From positions 14,260,951 to 14,324,950 of the forward strand of contig OX465112.1 of assembly GCA_949987565.1 (NCBI GenBank): 64,000 nt of DNA, read 5' to 3'. Numbering within the stretch: the first letter of the stretch is position 1; each line of letters starts with the position of its first letter. Positions 1-11,138 of this stretch are shown piece by piece. This DNA is from Luidia sarsii. Lineage: Eukaryota > Echinodermata > Asteroidea > Paxillosida > Luidiidae. The position numbers and the translations under genes are program-made. The notes under the pieces are model-generated. The model saw nothing but the letters and a program-made list of their open reading frames with translations, was not told the DNA's origin and made no database searches.

Positions 1-524
1 TGAAAAACTCAATAAAATTCACACGTGACTGACCACATGACAGGTAGGGTATATCAAATTCAAAAGATTTATGTCCAAAACTACGGTGTTATTGTTGGGT
101 TTGTCAAATTTAGTGCCAGGTTGTGCGAATTTCTGACTAAGCATGAGCGCTTGCCGGTAAATTAAGACTTGCAAAATATTCCCTTAGTAATTTCAATGCC
201 GAACTTCTTAGTGAAAAGTTCAATTTTTTCGGGGTGTTTCCATGGGAACGTGTAACAGTCCATTCAAAACAGTTTACAAGATTGCGAAATAAACAGAGTG
301 GAACCACTGTGGTTAAAAATGGATAGTCATAGGTCATAGGGTAGGTCTTGCTCCCTGACTCGGTTACGCTGGACTGCACGCTGCAGTAGGTGAACATGCG
401 GCAAACCTCGGGAACGCCATTTTCTTTTTCATATCGCAGTACTGATACTTATTATAGTGTGAATAGATGTTGTGCATAATCAATGGAGGATGTGTTTTAT
501 CGTCTATAGGGGGGAAGGAGAAGT
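1..524. other. Sequence downstream of the MYL9 stop
   Basis: Probably the 3' UTR and flank of the minus-strand light-chain gene. I found no convincing minus-strand AATAAA and no coding exon here. Confidence 0.4.
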
Positions 525-2451
525 CTAGGAGCCGGTCTTGACTAGTGCCTCGTCCTTCGTGCCGTGCTTGATGATTCGCACGAAGCCGGGGTAGTCCAGC
601 CAACCTTCGTCGTCGATGGGGGCGCCCTTGTACATGAGCTCAACCTCGTCCTTGGTGAATCGCTCGCCCATCGTCATCATCAGTTCTTTCAAGCTGTTGG
701 TTGTGGTTTGGAAAAAAAAGAACGGGCATTTGGGTTATATCAGAAGCATAACTATTTTCAAATCCCACCAATAGGTGATTTCAATTTCGAGAACTGAGAT
801 TACCCGTTATGACATAGGCCTAAAACGGCAACGAACGATAGGCCTAACGATAGGCCTATCAAAACTTACTAGTCTTCGTGAATCTTTTCTTTTCCTTCCT
901 CGTCGAAGAGTTTGAACGCGTTCAGGATGGTTTCCTCTGGATCCGTACCTGGAAGGAAAACACGGGCGAGACATTATCATTCGGCCAAATCCCATGCCTA
1001 CATACACGACGTCAATTATAGACCCATTCGGGGAATCGTTCCCGAAGCCGCCATAGCTGGGGACCCTTTGTGTGTGCCTATCAGGTGACTTTAGTATGCA
1101 CAAAGGGATTGGTATGTGAGACTAAGAGCCCCCCAGACATGGCCGCGCCCACGTAGACGGGGTCAAATGGGTCTATTCGGGAGTGCGCTGTCTCCCAGAG
1201 GTCAAAAGGACGGCAGGTCATTGGCCAATCCCGTACACACTACACGTGTTTAACGTTATAGCGTGCTGATGACGTCAGTGCGTCAGGTCTACTGCACTTA
1301 CCCCAAACACCAACTACAACCACTGTTTCAGATGCGCCCTTTTACATGACTAAACCCAAATAATTACCAAGCTGCTGTCTGATTTCGGCGTCAAATTGCT
1401 CGCGGTGTTGCATGAACGGTATGAATCATGAAACCCAGGGATTTCCTCCGACGATGAACAAAATAATTCTTACCGTTGAGTTTTTCACCAAATAGGGTGA
1501 GGAACATGGTGAAGTTGATGGGACCGGGAGCATCGGCAACCATCTCGTCCAATTCCTGGTCCTGGGGGTTCTTACCTAAAGGCGAAAGAAAAATACCACA
1601 CAGAGAATGGAAATGAATACAGCAAAAGTGTGTTGGCAGGGTCGATTTCAGTAGTATAGCTGTATCTGTCAATTCGATGTGACTCAGCATCTGCATCTGT
1701 GACAATTTATGCGGGTACATTTTTGGATGGGTGACGCCATAGTGACGTCATAAGCCTTACCCATGGAGGCCAACATGTCGTGCAGATCCTCCTTGTCAAT
1801 GAAGCCGTCTCTGTTCTGATCGATCAGCGTGAAAGCCTGTATGGACACCGGAAACAAGAAAGCTAGCATGAAAAAACATAACAGCAAAAGCACGAGTGTA
1901 AGACCTAATGTACCACAGTGATTTAACGAAATTGAAATTTGGGCCGCTTGTTTTTTATGGGCCTATAGGCTACATGCTTTTGTCGGTTAAAAGGTACAAG
2001 GCTGATGATTTCAAACTCAATCTGAATAGAGTTAATGCTGACACATCCTATAATATTACTAGTGACGTATCCCAGAAATCATTGCACATGCCATGTATAA
2101 TGTCATACTAAGCAAACTGCAACCAATCGTTCGAGGTAATTTTCTTGGAAAAATCAAAGTTCGTCTCGCCTCGAATAATCCACTGGATTCCTTTTGCATG
2201 CAGCAGAATGGCCACCTATATCCTGTAGAATCATTCGTATGAATTGTGACAAGGCCATCAATCAAACGATTAATTATCTTGTTGATCGATCAATGGATTA
2301 GTGACGGAACGATCTGATTGATGATTTGGGAGTCCTGCAGACTGACCTCCTTGAATTCCTGGATCTGTGCCTGATCGAACATGGCAAAGACGTTGGAAGT
2401 AGCACGCTGAGCGCGCTTCTTCGTCTTGGCTCCTCCCTTTCTCTTGCTGGC
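525..2451 (-). CDS. MYL9: Myosin regulatory light chain (non-muscle/smooth type); start-codon exon not found
   Basis: Regulatory light chain of myosin II: binds the myosin heavy-chain neck and switches motor activity when phosphorylated. Coding exons in order: 2347-2451, 1761-1836, 1474-1575, 870-948, 525-693 (stop TAG 525-527), all GT-AG with matching phases (0,1,1,1,2). The first listed exon opens A-S-K-R-K after a good acceptor (CCTCCAG), so the ATG lies in an upstream exon I could not place. The protein would be about 177 residues (human MYL9 is 172). Visible features: basic N-terminus, the phospho-switch RATSNVF (Thr19/Ser20 counting an initiator Met), and EF-hand 1 with an intact loop [12 protein letters not shown]. 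The APGPINF segment and the C-terminal [14 protein letters not shown] lobe follow. The end EALVKTGS replaces the short acidic tail of vertebrate forms. Muscle versus non-muscle use cannot be told from the sequence. Confidence 0.93.
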
Positions 2452-2634
2452 CTGGAGGACGAGAAGAGAAAAAAGACACGGGATGCCCGTTAGTTATTGC
2501 CAAAGACCCTGGATATGCGTATAGAGATAGCCGCCTCTGTCGAACCATGGAGTATTCCTCCATGGTCGAACTGATGGATACCAAAACCTTAAAGGTACTG
2601 TACCTCATGAAGGCTATTCAGTTGGAAAGAGTAC

Positions 2635-2708
2635 GTAAGCTTTTCAGAACCACACCTCTTCTTTAAGAGACCTTATACATGGTGACATGGTGTCACAGCA
2701 AACCTTTC
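2635..2708 (-). repeat. Family-B foldback fragment
   Basis: Contains TTTTCAGAACCACAC, TCTTTAAGAGACCTTATACA and a gtgtcaC-GCAAACCTTTCC-like arm, matching the family-B copies at 28984-29112 and 54002-54141 in reverse orientation. Confidence 0.6.
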
Positions 2709-3858
2709 CTATATTGATTCAGTCTTATTCGTGCAATATTCTTCTTTTTCCCTCGAACTTTTCATGAGATAGAAGTGAAGATATATTATTGGGTGTTGGT
2801 CTGCTGGTGGAATGTTTCCATTCCTCGAACTTTTTACGAGACAGAAGTGAAGCTATTATTGGGTGTTGGCCTGCTGGAATGTTTCCAAATCGTACTGGAC
2901 TGGGGAATCATGAAGGCATGCACACTGAGCCCGGGGGTGCAGACGGAAATCAAGGTTACAGAGGATTGGGAGACGGTCCCTACGGTATATGTATAAGCAA
3001 GGGTATAAGCTATCCTTGCCTCGGGACAACCATGCAGCCAGACAGATAAGGCATCCGGGCCTATAGCTGCACCAAATAATTGCAAAGAATTTCATTATTC
3101 TGCTACGAAAAAAACCCCAAAAAGCAAAGTAGTTCAGCACACTGCATTGGAGAATAAGGCATCTAGGCCTATATATAGCTGCACCAAATGTTGCAAAGAC
3201 TCCTTTTGCTACGATTGGGTGCTTCGAATCGAAAAAAATCTCAGTAATTCAGCACACTGCACTGGAGAATTTATTTGTATTTGTAGACATGTCGGATCAA
3301 ATTCAAAACACTTCCTACTTTAGAATTGATGTCCCGTTTGTCGGCCTGTAGACCAGACCAGACTTAAACTTTAATTGCAATCAATGCTCCGTCGGTATCT
3401 TCATTGACATAAGATCGTGTGCCATTTTCCGAACCTATTTTTAATTTTTTTTTTATTTGAAAAATTTGAAGAAAATTTAAACAAAAAATAGCAACGAAAA
3501 TTGCACCGGCCCGGGAAGAAAGCACGTGACCCCTGGCTTAACCTACCAGCGCTCCGATTCCGATTATTTTCTTCCCGCCAAATCTCCCAGTCAGTTTTCA
3601 ACTTTGATTGCCAACATCGTTTTCATTAAGGAGATTGCTGGATATCTATTTCCTGTGCATGTGTTATGTAATTGCTTCGTGTGTAGGCCTATATAAAGTC
3701 AACCGTTTTTGTTGGAGCTCCGAAACTCCGACAGGAAAATGTTGGGGATACAGCCCATGGCAATCCAAGTTGGAATCTCAGATAACATCTTAACTTCAAG
3801 CGCAACACGCATTCAACGAGAGACGCGCCTTATCTTAATGATTATTCATGAAGTGACA

Positions 3859-3872
3859 TGACGTCACATTGG
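3859..3872 (-). promoter_or_regulatory. CRE plus CCAAT pair, possible upstream element of the myosin light chain gene
   Basis: A full palindromic CRE (TGACGTCA, 3859-3866) is directly followed by CATTGG, which reads CCAATG on the minus strand. It lies 1.4 kb upstream of the first recognised coding exon of the minus-strand light-chain gene. The promoter role is inference from motif and position; no TATA box or transcription start is visible. Confidence 0.25.
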
Positions 3873-6742
3873 AATGACAGCGCTGGTCCTGCCGCGGTGT
3901 TAATTACAGGGGCAACTGCGTGCTCAATTTTGTCTGGCTCAACGAACTGGTTTAGACATGGAGGTGAACTACCTCGTAGCATATACATTTATTAGCATTT
4001 CAATTCGCATGGCGGCTGTCAAGCCCCTGGAAGGCCCAGTGACGTAGATATCATAAAAGAACTACGGACGACACGTCTATTCCTTGATATACGGGACAAG
4101 TTTCCAGTCTAGGGTTTACCTTTTCCCGCGAGCTCCGGAGTACTAGAGCGCGCGAGAGACTGAGTGAACTCTAGGCGACCGAACATTCCAAGCATTGCAG
4201 ACATACCGCAACCGTCTGCGCCAACAAAATGATGACCTATGGGGTTGTAATGGCTTTCTTGGCATTTTCTTATCCACTGAGGATACTGTTTGAGAAAGTT
4301 TCACTTCAATCGTGCGGTTTAGTCGCATTTTTCCTAATCTGAACTGACGCGAAAACCAACGGGCCCCAAACCCTATGGCAGTAACGGTGAACCGTGGAAC
4401 GGTGCGATTCATTTGAATGGCATTTTGCGGTCAAACCAAATGGAATCGAATGCTACTTTCGAATTCGCGGCTTTTCAGAAAAAAAACAATGTTCAAGGCC
4501 GTCTACAAACCAACGCATTTCACGTCGAAGTTTGGAGTCTTCATTAATAATGACTGTTCCTTTATGGCAACTATAACCGAAGAACTAGCACAAGTCTACA
4601 CAAGGCACCATCGTTTAATTGATATGACTGTTTTCACAGGTCGTCCTATTGAGTTAGTAATAGTATAGGATTTTGCTCACAGTCACATTTGTACTCATCA
4701 TAGGCCTCTGTGAAGAAATTCAGTAAATTCATCACATCTATTGGACTTGACATCGTGCCGGTGCCCTTTAATATAGGCACTGGCCCTTGATAGAGAAATA
4801 CAAAGTGCATGTACGTCGTGCACTCGTGACAATTGCTTTCAAGTTTCCTCACACTGTGGGAACTCTGAACTGTTTTCCTTTGAGCGTTTAGGGCTTTAGT
4901 GTTGCTGTAGTGTACACAGTATAGAACCAGTTGTGTCTAGCGGTAGAAAAGAAGGTACAGAAAGGAAATGGCATGTACTGTAGCGGGAGATCACATCCGG
5001 GGCGTGTGACCTTGTGATAACAGTTGTGCTGCATAATTCTTTTTACCAAAGGGGAAAACATTACTAAGAGACAGTACAGCATTGTTTAGCCACAATAGAT
5101 TTATCGAATATATATGTTCTTATTCAATAAGAACACGTAAAGATAGAAAACAGAATGTTAACGTCGTTATACGGCTTCATAAAGTGATCATGAGAACGAG
5201 TTTTATTCCGCTCAGAAAAGGGCTTAGAAAACTATCCTAAACTGCCAAAGAGAAAAGAAACCATTTAAAAAACCACGGAGGGTTGTGGTGTATGTCCATG
5301 TCCACATGTCTCTTTTGCTACAACATAGTAATCTTATTTGAAAGAGAAGGGAAACGAAAGATTGCTTACCATTTTGGAGAGTTTTCTGAGGGGTGTACTG
5401 ACGTGAGGAAGATTAGAGAGCCAAGTACGCAACTAGAAGGCCCACACCAAAAAGACGGAAGAGCGACTGGGCTTCTATATCGTCCGCCAAAGTTGACTTT
5501 GGGCGAGTTCACTCGACAATAGGGGTAAACGCCCAAGCGGGGGCTAAAATCTGTGAAAAAAAATGAGTCACATTTATCTTTATTCCCCAACTAAATGATT
5601 GAAAATGCTCACTGAAATATCTATAAACAGTTTTAAAAAGCAGTTTGTATGCAGTAGACGAAAATGAATGATGTTTATTTAAGACGATTGTTTAATTCTC
5701 CCCTATGAATGGTACAGCCTTATATGCCAAGTTTCGCGGTCCACCATTGCAATGCGGACGTGATGGGTACCTAATAAGGTATCGGTGGTGCAGGGACGGG
5801 TCCACTGGCCGATGTCTTTGGTGGCATGTCGCTTATCCAGCCTATAGGTATCACCCTCCATGGTATCACCTATACTATAGCCTCAAGTTAACATCTCCTC
5901 CCTGTGGTGTATTCGATCGTGCGTGCGGACCTCGTTGTTTAATTAACATTGAATATTGATGGAGGCATGGAAGTAAATTTGTATTCCCGTATAAGCTCCA
6001 CCACCCATTTTTCATTCAGACCCTGTGGGGGAATTTCATCAGGAGGGAAAGTTATTATGTTATTAGGGATTAATCGATGCTGTATAAATTACACCCGGGT
6101 CAGTTTTTGAAACGAACCTCTGTGCAAATTGTCTGACTTCTTGAAACGAGAAAGAACGCTCACCGAGTATGAAGCGACTATAGTATTGGACTCTATTATG
6201 ATCTGAGTGGGTGCTTGTGAAAGAAGCCTTGGCGAAATTCGCCTGGGACGTGGGACTGCTTCAATTCAGGGATGAACGTCAAACGTCGTATTGATGGTTT
6301 CTTTTCAGTTTGTTTGTGATGTAATCTCTTTCATCCTCTCATTTTTGATACTGGTTCAATTGTCACGTCTTCTAATCATTTTCCCACAACAGCTCCTTGC
6401 ATAATTATAAATTATGTCGAGATTAAAATGAATACCACAAACGTGAGAATTAACCGATCAAATTTTTGGTGGAGTCTGCTTATAATATATTATATTATAC
6501 GTGCGCTTCATTTTGTCATGGGTCTAAAGTCTAAAGGAAGCACTATATAGATTGAAGCAATTAAAGGAACCGTGCAGTGTAAAATTTTCACATCGTAGTT
6601 TTATTTTGACTATCCATTTATTGGTGTTGTAGGGAAATCATTATCCAGGCGCAGGCAATTGCACCTCACTCCACCTATACCCTGGGAGGTTTAATTAACA
6701 AAAGTCAAGACCCTGCAGCGGCACAGCTAGTGCCCAAAAAAC

Positions 6743-6852
6743 CTTACAAAAACTGTTGCAAAATGCTCACTGACTAAAATTACCTGCAACACATGAATCT
6801 CAAAAGTTAGAGGGCCTGCATGACGTGTCGACCCTAGCAGGACCTTTCTCAA
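6743..6852 (+). repeat. Family-A foldback half (forward)
   Basis: Left-arm order is conserved: TGTTGCAAAATGCTCACTGA, ACTAAAATTACC, AGAGGGCCTG, then CCTAGCAGGACCTTTCTCAA. Same layout as the complete copy at 54891-55115. Confidence 0.75.
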
Positions 6853-6941
6853 CGTGAATGAAAAAAAAAAGCCCAAGGAGCACGCATGCTCATCGATCCT
6901 TTCTCACTCTGTGGACCAACACTCCGATGCAACAAGATCAG

Positions 6942-6983
6942 CTTTCCAGCACTCCCTAAAATATTTTAGGGAGTGCTGGAAAG
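6942..6983. repeat. Perfect 42-bp palindrome
   Basis: Two 21-nt arms, CTTTCCAGCACTCCC... and its exact reverse complement, meet at AAAATATTTT with no spacer. No second copy was seen in the window. Confidence 0.9.
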
Positions 6984-7967
6984 TATATATACTGTCTGCA
7001 CCTCCTTATCTGGTTTGCCCTGACACGGAGCAGGACCTGAATTGGTAGTATTTGCTCCTATACCGTGAGGGACTGTCTCGATCCGTGGAAGGACAAACTG
7101 TTGTGAGTAGTAGGCCTACATGTAGTATAGTTAAACTGAAATTATTAGCCAAAACCAAAAACAATAGGGGAATTAATAAGCCCACAAAACCCTAAAGTGT
7201 GCATTGAATTTAAATTCAAAGAATGACACCATAACGTGTACGTCACAAGTGTTAATTTGCCGTCCAAAATTGATCCCCCGTTTTCTAATTTCGCAGCAAA
7301 TCCAAATGAGGGCGCTGTTCATGACGTAAATAAAGTCAGAGAAATCCAGAAAAAAACTCTCGATAGTCCCGCACATGCCGATGTTTATACGCGACGTTAC
7401 GCGTCAAATTGCAAAGCACGGCGGCTCGAAGTGGTCACTTTAAACAGGGGGCCGAAAACTCACTGGCCCAAGACCACAACTGGAAACAGATGAAGGAAAT
7501 TTACTCCATCCTTGGAAGTTTTGCTATACATTCTGCAGCCACACACCTTGTCGGCATTGTCAAAAATGGGGATATTTCTCACGACTACGTAAAGGAAACT
7601 CACAGTGGCGCGTTACTGCGTGAATGCCGGTGGTCCCCCGCAGCAAGGCAAGTCTCTGCCTTGATTTACGTCATACCCCCGCGAAGTTTTATGATAATTA
7701 TTAATGAAGCCTCCCTTCATGGGCGGAGTCGTTGTAAAACATGTTTACAAATCATTTTCACCGATTTATTCCAGCAAATAAACACAACCACACACCCACA
7801 CACATACATATAGGCCTATTAATGTTCAGAACATCACACTTCATTGATTTAGGACAAAAAAATGAAATATAATTTTTATTTCATGCTCCCTTTAATAAAG
7901 AGCAAAGAGTGTTATCAACATTTTATATCATGTTCCCTTTAAGAGTTCCAGAAAGGGTTCAATTTTA

Positions 7968-7991
7968 TTATTATTATTATTATTATTATTT
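7968..7991. repeat. TTA microsatellite
   Basis: About eight TTA units running into a T homopolymer. Confidence 0.85.
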
Positions 7992-9685
7992 TTTTACAGA
8001 ACATCGAATACTTTAAACACGAAATGAAGATAAGAACACATTTAATCGCACGTACCATCGAGGTAGCACAAACTACCGATGGTACTCTGCCAATTACGCG
8101 ACGACAGTGGAGGGAAAAACATCTAATTTACAACGGTTCGAAGTGTCTCACTCACTCAATAATTCTATGATTCGACCATGCCCCATATGACTATATGACT
8201 TCTTTTTTTAGTAAAATTGCATATGAATTATGATGTTCTGACGCAGGCCTATATCAAAAGAACGAGCATCTAAACATTTCATGTTTGGCCGGCAGCAGTG
8301 AAGTCCCTAAAGGGTTTTTATCTTGGACCTTGGACATTGACGTAGGCGGTGTGGTCACCGCGCGGGAAGGACGTTGTCTACGGCACGAAACCGTTTAGAG
8401 AGACCGAAATAAATTGGCCAATCGACAGATTCTCGGAAACTCTCAAAAAGAAACCCAATGATTACTTGAATAGCGCCATCAAATGTCTACTACCCGGAAG
8501 AAACCCTATTACGCGATAATTATGTGGTAATAGACCGTTCCATTTATACTTTGCAGGGGGGATAATAGTCAACCTTAAAAACTGATTATAACTTCCGTTA
8601 TTTTTTTTCCCAACATGTACCATTTAGTGAAACAAAATGCGAAAATAAATTATCTGAAATATGTTTATATATATACTAAAGCCTTTGAATGGGATCTCGC
8701 TGATAAAATAATCTCCACTAACACTGAGATTCAACTTTTGGTTGGACTCGTCCAAAGTAATCCCTTTGATTATTGACTGAGGGGGTACCTGTCGTTATTA
8801 ACGGGTGACTCATGCATATAGCGGTCAAGCACCCTGACGACTTCATTATGACCATTTTCACTGATTTGACATACAGGCTGCACTGCCACAAGTCTGATGT
8901 TGTGCTAGTGGCTGGTAACGCCTATAGAGTATTGCCTATTGCCTATTGCCATTTATTGGTAACTTCTCTCACAAATTTTTATCATTCCAGTTTGTTACCC
9001 ATTGCGTGAAGTTGTACACACAACGAAACTAAGTTATATACAGAGTTCCTTTTTTTTTTGGCCAACTTCACAAGCGGCCGTTTAGAAAGAAGACGAACCC
9101 TGGAAGTTACGGACCTAAGGTATGTAGGGCCAGTCGATTTTTTGCCCAGTCAGTGTCTCTCTCTCAGTTACGTAACTTGGACTTCAGAACTTTTAAGTTT
9201 TAGAAGGTTGTGGATGAGTGAACTGAAGTGCGCATACGCTGTACTACTGAGTACTGTAGTATGTAGGCTTGTACCATGCTTGTACTTTTTACTTTTGTAG
9301 CTGCTTACTAATTACCCCCAGAACTGTGGGGTTCTACGTCGTCCGCTGCTCTCCCGACCGGAACCCCACAGATAACTAGGCTTTTTTCCCATAGGCTTCT
9401 GTGTAACGTTCACAAGTGCTGTGGCATAGGGATCAGCAGGTTCAGCATAACTCATAAAATACTTCTTCATTTGGCCCAAGATTTCTAGCAAATGTGGTTT
9501 ACATACCTGGCACCTCTGTGCAACTGTCCATGTGGCAAAAATGTGTCGATTTCCAAAAAATAATGGGCAAAAACCTCCCAGTTCGGTCGCAAGATTCAAA
9601 CGGCAGCACCGCAACTGGCAGTCTGGTCCCCTGTACGTCTTCTTAATCTTAGCTAGCCGCTATACCGTACTACAATAGTATTTCC

Positions 9686-10018
9686 AAAGATCCTATATAG
9701 CACCTTAAGCGCGCAAGATAGCCTACTCTTACGAGATCACACGCATCTGGATGAAGTACGCACTGGACGCAATTTTAGTAAGCACGCAGACGCACACGTT
9801 CTCTCCATTTCATGGTCACATCACATCAAAAGTTATTGCATTCTGTTCACGCATCCAAAGTTGTATCTTTGTTACTGTTTGTGATTCCCGAGCTTCATTT
9901 TCGGAGCACCGAAAGCAGACGACAGATTCCGTTGCTTACTAAAATGATGTCCAGTGCGTACTTCACCTTTTGCTTGGAGTGGTCCATCTTGTGCGCTTTG
10001 CGAGCTATAAGATCTTTG
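9686..10018. mobile_element. 333-bp non-autonomous TIR element
   Basis: The left end (AAAGATC-C-TATATAGC, then AAGCGCGCAAGATAG, GTACGCACTGGACG, TTTTAGTAAGCA) is repeated in inverted orientation at the right end. A related copy lies at 60062-60335 in CFAP58 intron 3. No transposase frame. A TSD was not clear. Confidence 0.6.
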
Positions 10019-10023
10019 CTATT

Positions 10024-10180
10024 AAGTAGTACTAGTAGGCAGTAGTAGTACTATAGTACTACTAGTACTAGTACTACTACTGTACTAGTTAGTACAGTAC
10101 TACAAGTACATGTACATGTAGTACTTCCTTGGTAATACATTACATGTAGAAATTCTAGTACTGTACTACTATACTAGTAC
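10024..10180. repeat. TAC/TAG-rich simple repeat
   Basis: Overlapping TAGTACTAG and GTACTAC motifs with frequent self-complementarity; no coding potential. Confidence 0.7.
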
Positions 10181-10753
10181 TAGGGTAAGTGCAGGTATTT
10201 TCGTCTGGGAAGGGGATTCGACCAGCTGTATACAAAAACTACACATCTGGTTGAATTTTGGGCTTTTCTTGAATGGTCGAATACCCCTGCTTTTACCCTA
10301 CTTTGAATGAAATACACAGTAGTAGTAGTATTAAATGTGAAATAATTATGTAATACTATATGTTTTATTTTAATTAATACACGTATATACAGAGTTCCAT
10401 TTATAGAAAACATTCAAAAGCCTTCAACTCATAAATTTATGAAATTACTGACTGCACACTTCCTTATTTTGAGTTCAGTCAGTGTAAGATGGGAAGCATT
10501 TACATTCACATGACTAAGAAATAGCTCAGATGAGTACCAATAAAGTGGATTTGTAGTGACTTTGTTTAAAAAGTGTTTTCCCTTACCTCTACATATTATT
10601 AGCCACAATAACCTGTAACCGACACTACATGTACTACACTACATTGTAGCTATGCTATGTACAGTACCTATCATAGAACACTTCCACACAGCTCTTGTGT
10701 CAGTAATGATGAAGTTTTTGATTTGCTAGATGCAAATAATAATAATTTATATG

Positions 10754-10920
10754 CACAAATGTTGCAAACTGCTTACTGAATAAAATTACAAAAATACTAT
10801 TCTAAAACAGGTAGAGTGCGGCGCTGCGCCTGATGTTTCAATTCAAGCAGGACCTTTCTCAAATGCTGTTCATTTTGAGAAAGGGCCATCTCGGATCAAA
10901 ACTTTAGGCCTTCTACGTTC
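10754..10920. repeat. Family-A foldback, both halves
   Basis: The forward half (TGTTGCAAACTGCTTACTGA ... GCAGGACCTTTCTCAAA) is followed after a short loop by a reverse half (TTTTGAGAAAGGGCC, GGATCAAAACTTTAGGCC). A degenerate palindrome. Confidence 0.65.
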
Positions 10921-11138
10921 TAATCTACTTTTTTGAGCTAAACACGTATCTGAGAGAATGAAATAAACAAATAAAGAGGGCTTGGGAACTCTAGGTAGAC
11001 TGTGACCATTTTCTTAAGCTAAGCTTGACTCTGGAATTGGAAGTGAAACGATCATACAGTAGCTTCAATGAATAAGATTGACTGGAGATGAATAACTGGG
11101 TTTTTTTCTTCTATCTCTTCCAAATTCACTCTGGCCAG

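Larger units (their letters stand above)
2452..11138. other. Gene-poor interval between MYL9 and the PPAR-like gene
   Basis: No coding exon recognised in 8.7 kb. It should contain the missing MYL9 first exon and the promoters of both divergent genes. It holds a family-B fragment (2635-2708), a CRE/CCAAT pair (3859-3872), family-A foldback copies (6743-6852, 10754-10920), a perfect 42-bp palindrome (6942-6983), a TTA microsatellite (about 7968-7991), a 333-bp TIR element (9686-10018) and a TAC/TAG-rich stretch (about 10024-10180). TAGGCCTA motifs are frequent. Confidence 0.6.

Noticed and set aside
4118..4200. Possible first coding exon of the myosin light chain on the minus strand (donor at about 4122).
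   Set aside because: No ATG frame there joins in phase to the exon at 2451 with a light-chain-like N-terminus.
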